From Arthrobacter citreus (GTDB lineage Bacteria; Actinomycetota; Actinomycetes; Actinomycetales; Micrococcaceae): a DNA stretch of 64,000 nucleotides. The DNA lies in assembly GCF_009192745.1 (NCBI RefSeq), contig NZ_VTFV01000002.1, forward strand, positions 1,302,001 through 1,366,000, given 5' to 3'. The notes beneath the pieces were generated by a model that saw nothing but the letters and a program-made list of their open reading frames with translations, searched no databases and was not told the origin of the DNA. Positions 16,031 through 25,335 of this stretch are shown here, in pieces. Made by a program: the position numbers and the translations under genes. The number at the start of each line of letters is the position of its first letter. The stretch's first letter is position 1.

Positions 16031-17680
16031 GTGACTCCTGAAGAACTTTCCTCTGCCGTAACTGCCTGCCTCAAAGACGCCATCGATGCGGGTGACTTCA
16101 GCATCGAGCTTCCCTCCGACGTGCGCGTGGAGCGCCCGCGGAACCGGGACCACGGCGACTGGGCCACCAACATTGCCCTGCAGCTCTCCAAGCAGGCCGG
16201 CATGAACCCCCGCCAGTTCGCCGAAATCCTCTCTTCGCGGCTTGAGAAGATCGACGGCGTTGCGAAGGTGGACATCGCCGGACCCGGCTTCCTGAACATC
16301 ACCCTCGACGCCGGTGCCGCCGGCGAACTTGCCAAGGCAATCGTTGAAGCCGGCCCTGCCTACGGCCGCTCCGAGGCCCTTTCCGGCACCAGGATCAACC
16401 TCGAGTTCGTTTCCGCGAACCCCACCGGCCCGATCCACCTGGGCGGAACCCGCTGGGCCGCCGTGGGCGATGCCCTGGCCCGGGTCTTCGAGTCCCAGGG
16501 CGCGGAGGTCACCCGCGAGTACTACTTCAACGACCACGGCGCGCAGATCGACCGCTTCGCCCGCTCGCTGCTGGCATCCGCCAAGGGCGAGCCGGCACCG
16601 GAGGACGGCTACGCCGGTGCGTACATCGAGGACATCGCCTCCCGCGTGCTCACGGTTGAACCGAACATCCTGGAACTGCCCGACGCCGAGGCGCAGGAGC
16701 GCTTCCGTGCCATCGGCGTGGACCTCATGTTCGGAGACATCAAGGAATCCCTGCACAACTTCGGCGTGGATTTCGACGTGTACTTCCACGAGGACTCCCT
16801 GCACGAAAACGGGCAGGTCGAGATGCTGCTCGAGAAGCTCAAGGGATCCAAGAACCTGTATGAGAAGGATGGCGCCTGGTGGCTGAACTCCACCGAGTTC
16901 GGTGACGACAAGGACCGCGTTGTCATCAAGTCGGACGGCAACGCCGCTTACATCGCCGGGGACATCGCCTACATCCAGAACAAGCGTGAGCGCGGCTTCG
17001 ACCTGAACGTCTACATGCTCGGTGCCGACCACCACGGCTACGTGGCGCGCCTCAAGGCCGCAGCGGCCGCTCTTGGGCACGACCCGGAGTGTGTGGAGGT
17101 GCTGATTGGCCAGATGGTGAACCTGGTCAAGGACGGCAAACCGGTCCGGATGTCCAAGCGTGCCGGCACCGTGGTCACGCTCGAGGACCTGGTTGACGCC
17201 GTCGGCGTGGACGCTGCCCGCTACACCCTGGCCCGCTTCTCCGCCGATTCGAACATCGACATTGACCTGGACCTGCTGACCAAGCGCAGCAACGAGAACC
17301 CGGTGTTCTACGTCCAGTACGCCCACGCGCGGACCTACGCCCTGGCCCGCAATGCCGAAGCCGCCGGCGTGGATGACTCCGCGTTCGACGCAGCCCTGCT
17401 GTCCCACCCGACCGAAAGCGCGCTGCTCGCGGCCCTGGGCCAGTACCCCGGCGTGGTGGCCCAGGCCAGCACCTTCCGCGAACCGCACCGCGTCGCCCGG
17501 CACCTGGAAGTCATTGCCGGCACCTACCACCGCTGGTACGACGCCTGCCGCATCGCGCCGCAGAACGGGGAAGAGGTCACCGACGTGAACCGCACCCGCC
17601 TGTGGCTGAACTCTGCTGCACGGCAGGTCCTGGCCAACGGACTGGACCTGCTGGGCGTCTCGGCGCCGGAACGGATGTAA
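16031..17680 (+). CDS. argS: Arginyl-tRNA synthetase
   Basis: This 549-residue class I synthetase charges tRNA-Arg with arginine using ATP. An N-terminal Arg-tRNA-synthetase-N domain covers about 1-95. The HIGH-like motif is HLGG (136-139, within [11 protein letters not shown]). The KMSKS-like motif is RMSKR near 374. The DALR anticodon-binding domain is C-terminal ([11 protein letters not shown] onward). The length is normal. The GTG at 16031 has no Shine-Dalgarno but sits 6 nt after a -10 box. It heads argS-lysA-hom-thrC-thrB, an order conserved in M. tuberculosis (Rv1292-Rv1296). Confidence 0.97.
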   Translation: MTPEELSSAVTACLKDAIDAGDFSIELPSDVRVERPRNRDHGDWATNIALQLSKQAGMNPRQFAEILSSRLEKIDGVAKVDIAGPGFLNITLDAGAAGELAKAIVEAGPAYGRSEALSGTRINLEFVSANPTGPIHLGGTRWAAVGDALARVFESQGAEVTREYYFNDHGAQIDRFARSLLASAKGEPAPEDGYAGAYIEDIASRVLTVEPNILELPDAEAQERFRAIGVDLMFGDIKESLHNFGVDFDVYFHEDSLHENGQVEMLLEKLKGSKNLYEKDGAWWLNSTEFGDDKDRVVIKSDGNAAYIAGDIAYIQNKRERGFDLNVYMLGADHHGYVARLKAAAAALGHDPECVEVLIGQMVNLVKDGKPVRMSKRAGTVVTLEDLVDAVGVDAARYTLARFSADSNIDIDLDLLTKRSNENPVFYVQYAHARTYALARNAEAAGVDDSAFDAALLSHPTESALLAALGQYPGVVAQASTFREPHRVARHLEVIAGTYHRWYDACRIAPQNGEEVTDVNRTRLWLNSAARQVLANGLDLLGVSAPERM

Positions 17681-17686
17681 GGACCC

Positions 17687-19108
17687 ATGAGCGTTTCCCC
17701 GCTGGCACCTGCGTGGCTCAGCTGGCCCGAAGATTCACATACGCTGCGCCCGGATATGTGGGCCCGCGATGTCCAGCGCGGCCGGGACGGCGAGCTGGAG
17801 ATCTCCCGCATCCGCGTCTCGGCACTGGCCGAGGAATTCGGGACGCCGCTGTTCGTCGTCTCTGAGGCTGACTTCCGGGCCCGTGCCCGGGACTTCAAGG
17901 ACTCCTTCGATGAGGCGTTCGCCGATGCCTGCGGGGGAGTGGACGTCTACTACGCCGGCAAGGCGTTCCTCTGCACTGAAATCGCCCGCTGGGTAGCCCA
18001 GGAAGGGCTGCGGCTGGACACATGTTCCGGAGGAGAGCTGGCTGTTGCCGCCCGCGCGGGAATTCCCGGTGCCTTGCTGGGGCTGCACGGGAACAACAAG
18101 TCCGACGCCGAGCTGAACCGTGCGCTGGACATGGAACTGGGCCGCATTGTGGTGGACTCCCTGCCGGAACTGCACCGGCTGGGCGCCATTGCACAGGACC
18201 GCGGCGTGCAGGCCAACGTGATGCTGCGGCTGACTCCCGGAGTACATGCCCATACGCATGAGTTCATCGCCACGGCACACGAGGACCAGAAGTTCGGCCT
18301 GTCCATGGCCGCCGACCCGGAAACCGGCGTCTCTCCTGCCGCAGCCGCCGTGGCTGCAGCACTGGAGAACCCGGGCATCCGGCTGCTGGGCCTGCACAGC
18401 CACATCGGCTCGCAGATCTTCGACCCCGCAGGGTTCGAGGAAGCCGCGCGCCGCCTGCTGGGTTTCCTGGCCGAGGTCAAGGCGCTGCACGGCGTCGAGC
18501 TGCCCGAACTGGACCTGGGCGGCGGCTATGGAATCGCCTACACGGAAGCTGATACCCCGCGCCCGGCCGCAGAGATTGCTGCGGCAATGGCCGCCGTCGT
18601 CTCCGGCACCTGCGCCACCCTGGGACTTTCCGTACCGCGGATCTCGATCGAACCCGGCCGCGCGATCGTGGGACCCACTACGTTTACGCTCTACCGTGCC
18701 GGGACCGTCAAAACGGTGCGCGTGGATACCGCCGACGGCGGTTCCGCGGAACGCCGTTACGTCTCCGTTGACGGCGGCATGAGCGACAACGCCCGGCCCG
18801 TCCTGTACGACGCGGACTACTCCGCAGTGCTGGCCTCCCGTGCCTCGGAACATGACGCGGTTATTTCGCGCGTGGTTGGCAAACACTGCGAGAGCGGGGA
18901 CATAGTGGTGAGGGATGTTTATCTGCCCTCGGACGTTGACCACGGAGATCTGGTGGCCGTTCCCGGCACCGGCGCATACTGCTGGGCGCTGTCGAGCAAC
19001 TACAACTACATTGCCCGTCCGCCCGTCGTGGCTGTCCGGGACGGCGCAGCGCGGCTGATTATCCGCGGCGAAACCGAAGAAGACCTGCTCGCGCGGGACG
19101 TTTCATGA
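17687..19108 (+). CDS. lysA: Diaminopimelate decarboxylase
   Basis: This 473-residue fold-type III PLP enzyme converts meso-diaminopimelate to L-lysine, the last step of lysine synthesis. Lys92 in DVYYAGKAFLC is the PLP Schiff-base lysine. HSHIGSQI and the glycine-rich LGGGYGIAY bind the cofactor phosphate. CESGD near residue 405 supplies the catalytic Cys of the partner subunit, and a GAYCWALSSNYN segment near the C-terminus also belongs to the PLP site. The ATG lies 6 nt after the argS stop. The last 4 nt overlap an alternative upstream ATG of hom. Confidence 0.97.
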   Translation: MSVSPLAPAWLSWPEDSHTLRPDMWARDVQRGRDGELEISRIRVSALAEEFGTPLFVVSEADFRARARDFKDSFDEAFADACGGVDVYYAGKAFLCTEIARWVAQEGLRLDTCSGGELAVAARAGIPGALLGLHGNNKSDAELNRALDMELGRIVVDSLPELHRLGAIAQDRGVQANVMLRLTPGVHAHTHEFIATAHEDQKFGLSMAADPETGVSPAAAAVAAALENPGIRLLGLHSHIGSQIFDPAGFEEAARRLLGFLAEVKALHGVELPELDLGGGYGIAYTEADTPRPAAEIAAAMAAVVSGTCATLGLSVPRISIEPGRAIVGPTTFTLYRAGTVKTVRVDTADGGSAERRYVSVDGGMSDNARPVLYDADYSAVLASRASEHDAVISRVVGKHCESGDIVVRDVYLPSDVDHGDLVAVPGTGAYCWALSSNYNYIARPPVVAVRDGAARLIIRGETEEDLLARDVS

Positions 19109-19131
19109 CCGGTATAGGAGAACGCAAAGCA

Positions 19132-20430
19132 ATGAAGACCCTCAAGGTGGCCCTGCTGGGGTGCGGCAACGTGGGATCCCAGGTGGCCCGGATTCTCCTG
19201 AACGACGCATCGGACCTCACGGCGCGCACCGGAGCGAAGCTTGAGCTGGCCGGAATTGCCGTCCGCAACCCGGAGGCTCCCCGCGACGTCGAGCTTCCGC
19301 GCGAACTTTTCACCACCGACGCTGAATCGCTGGTGGAGTCTGCGGACATTGTCATTGAGCTTATGGGTGGCCTGGAGCCTGCACGCACACTGATCCTGCA
19401 TGCGATCGGGCACGGCGCGTCCGTGGTCACGGGGAACAAGGCCCTGCTGGCCGCCGACGGCGCCGCGCTGTATGAGAAGGCCGACGCCGCCGGCGTCCGC
19501 CTGGCCTACGAAGCTGCAGTGGCCGGCGCCATCCCGATCCTTGGCCCGATCCGGGACAGCCTGTCCGGAGACCGGATCACCCGCGTACTGGGCATCGTCA
19601 ACGGCACCACGAACTACATCCTGGACGCCATGGACAGCACCGGCGCCCAGTTCGCCGATGCGCTGGCAGAGGCACAGCGGCTGGGCTACGCCGAAGCCGA
19701 CCCCACCGCGGACGTCGAAGGGCATGACGCCGCAGCCAAGGGTGCGATCCTGGCCTCACTGGCGTTCCACACCACGTTCGAAATGGCCAATGTGTCCTGC
19801 GAAGGCATCACAGCGGTCACCGCGGCGGACATCGCCGCTGCCAAGGACGCCGGTTTTGTCATCAAGCTCCTGGCAATAGCCGAAAAGCTGGAGGACGACG
19901 GCGCCGAAGGCGTCAGCGTACGGGTCCACCCCACGCTCCTGCCGCGCACGCACCCGCTGGCCGCAGTGCACGGCGCGTTCAATGCCGTTTTCGTCGAGGC
20001 GGAAAACGCCGGAGAGCTCATGTTCTACGGCCAGGGTGCCGGCGGCACTCCCACGGCATCGGCAGTGATGGGCGACGTCGTCACCGTTGCCCGCCGCCTC
20101 GTCCTGGGTGGCCATATGGGAGTGGAAGCTGCCTCCGGGCACGTTCCCGCCCTGCCGCTGGAGAAGGTCACCACCAGCTACAGCATTGGACTTGACGTCG
20201 CAGACGCACCCGGCGTCCTCTCCGCCGTCGCCCGGGTCTTTGCCGAAAACGGCGTCTCGATCGAAACCATGCGCCAGAAGAGCCACACTGACGCAGCCGG
20301 CGCCACCGCCGAGCTGCGCTTTGTCACCCACCGCGCACCCGAGGCCGCCCTGGCGGCCACCGTCGAGGCCATCAAGGGCCTGGACGTCATCAATTCAGTC
20401 ACATCCGTCCTGCGGGTAGAAGGGGTCTAG
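19132..20430 (+). CDS. hom: Homoserine dehydrogenase
   Basis: This 432-residue enzyme reduces aspartate semialdehyde to homoserine, the branch point to threonine and methionine. The N-terminal Rossmann motif is [11 protein letters not shown]. The catalytic domain has [11 protein letters not shown] and the substrate-site segment [18 protein letters not shown]-terminal ACT domain (about 350-430, starting near [16 protein letters not shown]) is the usual site of threonine feedback inhibition. I prefer the ATG at 19132 because AGGAG lies 11 nt upstream and the family starts [10 protein letters not shown]. An in-frame ATG at 19105 overlapping the lysA stop is the alternative (441 aa). Confidence 0.96.
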   Translation: MKTLKVALLGCGNVGSQVARILLNDASDLTARTGAKLELAGIAVRNPEAPRDVELPRELFTTDAESLVESADIVIELMGGLEPARTLILHAIGHGASVVTGNKALLAADGAALYEKADAAGVRLAYEAAVAGAIPILGPIRDSLSGDRITRVLGIVNGTTNYILDAMDSTGAQFADALAEAQRLGYAEADPTADVEGHDAAAKGAILASLAFHTTFEMANVSCEGITAVTAADIAAAKDAGFVIKLLAIAEKLEDDGAEGVSVRVHPTLLPRTHPLAAVHGAFNAVFVEAENAGELMFYGQGAGGTPTASAVMGDVVTVARRLVLGGHMGVEAASGHVPALPLEKVTTSYSIGLDVADAPGVLSAVARVFAENGVSIETMRQKSHTDAAGATAELRFVTHRAPEAALAATVEAIKGLDVINSVTSVLRVEGV

Positions 20431-20434
20431 AACC

Positions 20435-21559
20435 TTGGCTCATCAATGGCGCGGCGTTATCCGCGAATATGCCGACCGTCTGCCGGTAACCGAGAACACC
20501 GAAGTTATTACCCTCGGCGAAGGCGGCACCCCGCTGGTCCATGCGAAGGCCCTGTCCGAGCTGACCGGCAACGAGGTGTACCTCAAGGTCGAAGGCATGA
20601 ACCCGACCGGTTCGTTCAAGGACCGCGGCATGACCATGGCCATGACCGCTGCCGTGGAAGCCGGCGCGAAGGCCGTTGTGTGCGCCTCGACCGGCAACAC
20701 CAGCGCTTCCGCTGCCGCCTACGCAACCCAGGCCGGCCTCACCTGTGCCGTGCTGGTGCCGGACGGCAAGATCTCCATGGGCAAGCTCAGCCAGGCAATT
20801 GCCCATGGCGCGCAGCTGCTCCAGGTCAACGGCAACTTCGACAACTGCCTTGAGGTGGCCCGCAAACTGGCCGAGGCGTACCCGGTGTTCCTGGTCAACT
20901 CCGTGAACCCGGCCCGCATCGAAGGCCAGAAGACCGCCTCCTTCGAGGTTGTTGACTACCTCGGCGACGCCCCCGACTACCACCTGCTCCCGGTGGGCAA
21001 CGCGGGCAACATCACCGCCTACTGGCGCGGTTACCAGGAGTACGCCCAGCCGTGGACCAACCAGGCCGGCACCGAGCTGGCACCGGTTGCGACCAAGACC
21101 CCCGTCATGTGGGGTTTCCAGGCCGAAGGCGCCTCTCCGCTGGTCAAGGGCCACCCGGTCACCGATCCGGACACCATTGCCACTGCCATCCGGATCGGCA
21201 ACCCGGCTTCCTGGGACCAGGCGATTGCCGCCCGCGACGAATCCGGCGGACTGATCGAAGCCGTCACGGACACCGAGATCCTCGAAGCCCACCGCTGGCT
21301 CTCCTCCCGCGAAGGTGTCTTCGTGGAACCGGCTTCCGCAGCCGGCGTCGCCGGCCTGCTCAAGAAGCACGCCGCCGGCGAAGCACCCACGGGGAAGAAA
21401 ATCGTCATCACGGTCACCGGGCACGGGCTGAAGGACCCGCAGTGGGCGCTGCGCACCGCGGACGGTTCGGATGTTGAACCCACCAAGGTGGACTTCGACG
21501 TCGTCAGCGTGGCCGCTGCCCTGGGGCTGGAAGAGTCCGCCCCGGCTGAAGCCCGCTAG
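20435..21559 (+). CDS. thrC: Threonine synthase
   Basis: This 374-residue PLP enzyme converts O-phosphohomoserine to threonine. Lys62 in [11 protein letters not shown] is the PLP lysine, and [13 protein letters not shown] binds the PLP phosphate region. The short (about 350-370 residue) form is usual for actinobacteria. The TTG start lies 4 nt after the hom stop with a purine-rich AGAAGGGG upstream. It is followed after 12 nt by thrB, giving hom-thrC-thrB in pathway order except for the swap of the last two steps. Confidence 0.96.
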   Translation: MAHQWRGVIREYADRLPVTENTEVITLGEGGTPLVHAKALSELTGNEVYLKVEGMNPTGSFKDRGMTMAMTAAVEAGAKAVVCASTGNTSASAAAYATQAGLTCAVLVPDGKISMGKLSQAIAHGAQLLQVNGNFDNCLEVARKLAEAYPVFLVNSVNPARIEGQKTASFEVVDYLGDAPDYHLLPVGNAGNITAYWRGYQEYAQPWTNQAGTELAPVATKTPVMWGFQAEGASPLVKGHPVTDPDTIATAIRIGNPASWDQAIAARDESGGLIEAVTDTEILEAHRWLSSREGVFVEPASAAGVAGLLKKHAAGEAPTGKKIVITVTGHGLKDPQWALRTADGSDVEPTKVDFDVVSVAAALGLEESAPAEAR

Positions 21560-21571
21560 CCGGGCCTGCAG

Positions 21572-22543
21572 GTGGAAATCCAGAAGGCGGATGCCGCTTC
21601 GGGTGCCCGGGTTGCCGCAGGCCAGGACCTCAGCGTCCGGGTCCCGGCCACCAGTGCAAACCTGGGGCCGGGCTTCGATTCACTGGGCCTGGCCGTCACG
21701 CTGTATGACACCGTCCGGGTGCGCACCACGGACTCTGACGGGATTCGGGTCCGGGTGGCCGGCGAGGGCGCGGCAGTGCTGCCCACGGACGAAACCCACC
21801 TCGTGGCCCGGACCATCGTGGACACCATCCGGCGCGCAGGATACGCCGCGGGAGGTTTCGAGCTCGAATGCGAGAACGTCATTCCGCATGGGCGCGGACT
21901 TGGCTCCTCGGCGTCGGCGATCGTCTCCGGCGTGCTGGCAGGCAACGCCCTGCTGCCGCCTTCCGCGCGCCTTGACGCGGCTGGCCTGCTGCATGCCTGT
22001 TCCGCCCTGGAAGGACATCCGGACAACGTGGCGCCTGCCCTTGCCGGTGCGCTGGCGGTCTCCTGGGAACAGGAGGGCATTTTCCGGTCCGTCCGCGCGG
22101 AAGTGCATCCGGACATCATCCCGGTGGCTGCCGTCCCCGCCACGGAGCTTTCCACCGAAAGTGCCCGCGGACTGCTGCCCGCCATGGTTCCGCACCGCGA
22201 CGCGGCAGCGAACTCCGGCCGGGCGGCGCTGCTGATGCAGGCCCTCACCGCGGACCCGTCGCTGCTGAGTGAAGGAACCGAAGACTTCCTGCACCAGGGG
22301 TACCGGGCACCGGCCATGGCACCCAGTGCGCAGCTGATTACCGCCCTGCGCGCCGCAGGTTTCGCTGCCGTCGTTTCCGGAGCCGGCCCCACTGTGATGA
22401 CCTTGGCCGCCGGAGCGGAGCAGGCCGATGCCGCCGAAGCCTTCCTCGCTGCGCACCTCAGTGGGGAAAACAGCGGAAATTGGCGTGTGCTTCGGCTTGG
22501 CGTGGACCGAGATGGTGCTAGAGTGGTACTGCACCAGCGGTAA
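21572..22543 (+). CDS. thrB: Homoserine kinase
   Basis: This 323-residue GHMP-family kinase phosphorylates homoserine for ThrC. The N-terminal motif VPATSANLGPGFDSLGLA (24-41) and the ATP-binding motif PHGRGLGSSASAI (105-117) are intact. The C-terminal GHMP motif is SGAGPTVMTLA. The GTG at 21572 is 12 nt after thrC. An extra 20 or so N-terminal residues compared with the family suggest that a slightly later start is possible, but no better ATG/GTG with a ribosome binding site is apparent. It ends the threonine operon; a repeat array begins within 10-15 nt of its stop. Confidence 0.95.
   Translation: MEIQKADAASGARVAAGQDLSVRVPATSANLGPGFDSLGLAVTLYDTVRVRTTDSDGIRVRVAGEGAAVLPTDETHLVARTIVDTIRRAGYAAGGFELECENVIPHGRGLGSSASAIVSGVLAGNALLPPSARLDAAGLLHACSALEGHPDNVAPALAGALAVSWEQEGIFRSVRAEVHPDIIPVAAVPATELSTESARGLLPAMVPHRDAAANSGRAALLMQALTADPSLLSEGTEDFLHQGYRAPAMAPSAQLITALRAAGFAAVVSGAGPTVMTLAAGAEQADAAEAFLAAHLSGENSGNWRVLRLGVDRDGARVVLHQR
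22497..22524 (+). promoter_or_regulatory. Candidate rho promoter inside the end of thrB
   Basis: TTGGCG (22497-22502) and TAGAGT (22519-22524) are spaced by 16 bp, a plausible housekeeping promoter reading toward rho. It lies just upstream of the palindromic repeat array. This is a pattern match only; TAAAGT at 22757-22762 is another possible -10. Confidence 0.3.
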
Positions 22544-23029
22544 ATGCCGTAACCGATACATGTATCGGGACATGTATTGGTACATGTATCGATATGAGAA
22601 TCGGTATACGACCGTATTTGTGCTTCCACCGGCAGGTCGTCCCATTCTGTGGACCACCGTGGCTTGCTCCTTATGACCGGATTTGTTGACTGTTCTGCAG
22701 CTTCCAGCCCAGGTGCTGGCAGCAAAGCAGCCTTCATAACGATTCGGACGGCAGGGTAAAGTCCACCCGCGGAAATGCAAGCATCGGTGTAGCCTTCCGG
22801 AGACTGCCAAGAAACGGTCAGTCGAACGATTATCCGATCCACGCGTTTTCCGGCAGCTTAGCTGCCGTAGCTCCCGTGGACTCTCCAACCAAGGCACCAG
22901 CAGATTCACCGTTGCCGGGATTCCCCGCAGCAGGTGAACCCTGGACCGCATGTCAGATCATCGGTCCCAGGGCCATTCAACGCGGCCGGCATCCACGCCG
23001 GACCGCCCGACGAGGGGGAAGGATCCTTC
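22544..23029 (+). promoter_or_regulatory. Long rho 5' leader region, no gene
   Basis: The 486-bp region between thrB and rho holds the 12-bp repeat array (22546-22605) and then about 420 bp with no convincing ORF. Long leaders upstream of rho are known in bacteria because Rho terminates its own transcript (autoregulation). A purine-rich AGGGGGAAGG at 23013-23022 is the ribosome binding site for the GTG at 23030. An in-frame GTG at 22934 would add 32 residues with no family resemblance. Confidence 0.5.
22546..22605. repeat. 12-bp periodic palindromic repeat array in the rho leader
   Basis: ACATGTAT occurs three times at exact 12-bp spacing (22558, 22570, 22582). The first copy sits in a perfect 16-bp palindrome, CCGATACATGTATCGG (22553-22568). 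Weaker units continue the period on the right (ATGAGAATCGGT). The block is AT-rich compared with its surroundings. Iteron-like arrays of this kind are usually protein binding sites, but no cognate protein can be named from sequence. Confidence 0.7.
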
Positions 23030-25153
23030 GTGACAGATACCACCGACCTGACTGCAGGTGTGGACTCATCAGCATCCGCCGGTTCCAACGGTGAATCGAA
23101 TTCCAAGAGCTCCGGCCTTGCCGGCCTGAAGCTTGCACAGCTGCAGGCACTGGCCGGCCAGCTGGGCATCACCGGCGGATCCCGCATGCGCAAGGGCGAC
23201 CTGGTTACCGCCATTTCGAACCACCAGCGCGGCGGGGCAGTAGCAGACCGTCCGGTCCGCGGTTCCAAGGCCGAGGCTCCGCAGGCGGACAAGGCCGTGG
23301 CTGAGCGCCCGGTCAAGGAAGCCGCAGCACCGGCTGAGGCCGCTGCTGAGGGCGAGAAGAGCGCTGAGCGTCCGTCCCGCACCCGCAACCGCAACCGCCG
23401 TGCAGCGAGCGACGGCGTCGTCTCTCCTGCCGCCAGCGAAACTGCTGAAGCTGCGCCCGCCGAAGCGCCGGCAGCCGCACCGGTGCATGAAAGCGGCCGT
23501 GAAGAAGGCCAGCGCGAGCGCGGCCGGAACCGCCGCAACCGACGCAGCGACAGCGAGAACACCGCTGAAGAGGCCACCTCCGAGGCAGCCTCGACGCAGG
23601 ACAAGGCCGAGAAGGGCGAAGCGCCCCGCGAATCCCGTGAGGATGACCGGAACGAGCGTTCAGGGCGCAGCCGCAACCGCAACGACCGCAGCGAGAAGAA
23701 CGACCGCGACGGTAACCGGAATGACCGCGAGAACAACCGGGACAACTCCCGCAATGACCGCGAAAACAACCGGAACGACCGCGAAAATAACCGGAACGAC
23801 CGCGAGAACAGCCGCAGCGACCGGGACAACCGCGATTCCGACGGTGACGACAACAGCCGCAGCGGACGCAACCGCCGCAACCGCAACCGGAACGACCGCA
23901 ATGACCGAGGCGACCGCAACGACCGGTTCCGCGACCGCAACGAGCGGCGCCGCAACCGCGACCGCGGCCCCGAGGTTGACGACGTCGAGGTCACCGAAGA
24001 CGACGTGCTGCTGCCCGTCGCTGGCATCCTGGACGTCCTGGAGAACTACGCATTCGTCCGTACCTCCGGTTACCTGCCCGGACCGAACGACGTCTACGTC
24101 TCCCTCGCCCAGGTCAAGAAGTACAACCTGCGCAAGGGCGACGCCGTCGTTGGCGCCATCCGTGCACCCCGTGAGGGAGAGAACCAGGGCAACACTGCGC
24201 GCCAGAAGTTCAACGCGCTGGTCCGCCTGACCTCCGTCAACGGCAAGCCGGCCGAGGACAACAAGGACCGCGTTGAGTTCAACAAGCTGGTTCCGCTGTA
24301 CCCCTCCGAGCGCCTGCGCCTGGAGACCTCGCCCAAGGTGATCGGCCCCCGCGTCATCGACCTGGTTGCACCGATTGGCAAGGGCCAGCGCGGCCTCATC
24401 GTCTCCCCGCCGAAGGCAGGCAAGACGCTGATCCTCCAGGCGATCGCCAACGCGATCTCCATCAACAACCCCGAAGTGCACCTGATGATGGTCCTCGTGG
24501 ACGAACGTCCCGAAGAAGTCACCGACATGCAGCGCACGGTCAAGGGCGAGGTCATTGCCTCCACCTTCGACCGTCCCGCCGATGACCACACCACGGTCGC
24601 CGAACTCGCCATCGAGCGGGCCAAGCGCCTCGTGGAAATGGGCAACGACGTCGTGGTCCTCCTGGACTCCATGACCCGTCTGGGCCGTGCCTACAACCTG
24701 GCTGCTCCCGCGTCGGGCCGTATCCTCTCCGGCGGTGTCGATTCTTCGGCCCTGTACCCGCCGAAGCGTTTCTTCGGTGCTGCCCGCAACATCGAAAACG
24801 GCGGCTCGCTGACCATCCTCGCAACTGCTCTGGTTGAGACCGGTTCCAAGATGGACGAGGTCATCTTCGAGGAGTTCAAGGGCACCGGCAACATGGAACT
24901 GCGCCTTTCCCGCAACCTCGCGGACAAGCGCATCTTCCCCGCCGTGGACGTCAACGCCTCGGGCACCCGCCGCGAAGAGAACCTGCTCTCCGCTGAAGAG
25001 GTCAAGATCATGTGGCGCCTGCGCCGCGTCCTCTCCGGTCTTGATACCCAGCAGGCACTCGAGCTCCTCACCGGCAAGATCAAGGAAACGCAGTCAAACG
25101 TAGAGTTCCTGATGCAGGTGCAGAAGACCACCCTGGGCACTAAGAACGATTAG
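23030..25153 (+). CDS. rho: Transcription termination factor Rho
   Basis: This 707-residue hexameric RNA helicase/ATPase releases RNA polymerase. A Rho_N (SAP-like) domain lies near 28-65 (LKLAQLQALAGQLGI). A large Arg/Asn/Asp/Glu-rich insertion covers about 70-310, with RNDRENN-type repeats at about 232-267. After it come the RNA-binding cold-shock-like domain (GILDVLENYAFVRTSGY) and the ATPase with Walker A PPKAGKT (460-466) and VVLLDSMTRLGRAYN. E. coli Rho is about 419 residues; long disordered inserts are known in high-GC actinobacteria such as Micrococcus, Streptomyces and Mycobacterium. The GTG at 23030 is set by the ribosome binding site and the family start (TDTTDL). Confidence 0.97.
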   Translation: MTDTTDLTAGVDSSASAGSNGESNSKSSGLAGLKLAQLQALAGQLGITGGSRMRKGDLVTAISNHQRGGAVADRPVRGSKAEAPQADKAVAERPVKEAAAPAEAAAEGEKSAERPSRTRNRNRRAASDGVVSPAASETAEAAPAEAPAAAPVHESGREEGQRERGRNRRNRRSDSENTAEEATSEAASTQDKAEKGEAPRESREDDRNERSGRSRNRNDRSEKNDRDGNRNDRENNRDNSRNDRENNRNDRENNRNDRENSRSDRDNRDSDGDDNSRSGRNRRNRNRNDRNDRGDRNDRFRDRNERRRNRDRGPEVDDVEVTEDDVLLPVAGILDVLENYAFVRTSGYLPGPNDVYVSLAQVKKYNLRKGDAVVGAIRAPREGENQGNTARQKFNALVRLTSVNGKPAEDNKDRVEFNKLVPLYPSERLRLETSPKVIGPRVIDLVAPIGKGQRGLIVSPPKAGKTLILQAIANAISINNPEVHLMMVLVDERPEEVTDMQRTVKGEVIASTFDRPADDHTTVAELAIERAKRLVEMGNDVVVLLDSMTRLGRAYNLAAPASGRILSGGVDSSALYPPKRFFGAARNIENGGSLTILATALVETGSKMDEVIFEEFKGTGNMELRLSRNLADKRIFPAVDVNASGTRREENLLSAEEVKIMWRLRRVLSGLDTQQALELLTGKIKETQSNVEFLMQVQKTTLGTKND

Positions 25154-25219
25154 CTGCCTTACCTAGCCGCTCATGCCCCGGCCCTCTTCGGAGGACCCGG
25201 GGCCTGGGCGGCTTGGCAG
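25154..25219 (+). terminator. Long imperfect hairpin after rho
   Basis: Nested arms CTGCC/GGCAG, AGCCGC/GCGGCT, CCCCGG/CCGGGG and CTC/GAG fold into one long interrupted stem with a TTCG tetraloop, starting at the rho stop codon. No T-tract follows. It may terminate or protect the rho mRNA. The 182-bp rho-prfA gap holds nothing else; rpmE, found here in M. tuberculosis, is absent. Confidence 0.5.
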
Positions 25220-25335
25220 TTAACGGCAGCCCGATTATCTCCAGGTGCAGTGCAGGGCGAGAATGGTTCTAAGACAGCAGCGGGATCCGCGTACAACAGC
25301 GCGCATCCCACGGTGCGAAGAAGGAATGGAAAACA

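Noticed and set aside
15893-17530. A 545-codon minus-strand frame opposite argS
   Set aside because: It is a codon-position shadow of argS with no family resemblance and would leave no promoter space for the real genes.
19105-19131. Earlier in-frame ATG for hom overlapping the lysA stop
   Set aside because: The later ATG at 19132 has AGGAG at a suitable distance and matches the family N-terminus; the extra nine residues do not.
22428-22676. Small ORF with a Tyr/Met/Arg-repeat product through the 12-bp repeat array
   Set aside because: The apparent peptide repeat is a by-product of the 12-bp DNA period. The frame begins inside thrB out of phase and has no ribosome binding site.
22544-23029. 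A metabolite riboswitch (for example lysine or threonine responsive) in the rho leader
   Set aside because: I could not identify conserved riboswitch core sequences, and the downstream gene is rho rather than a biosynthetic gene.
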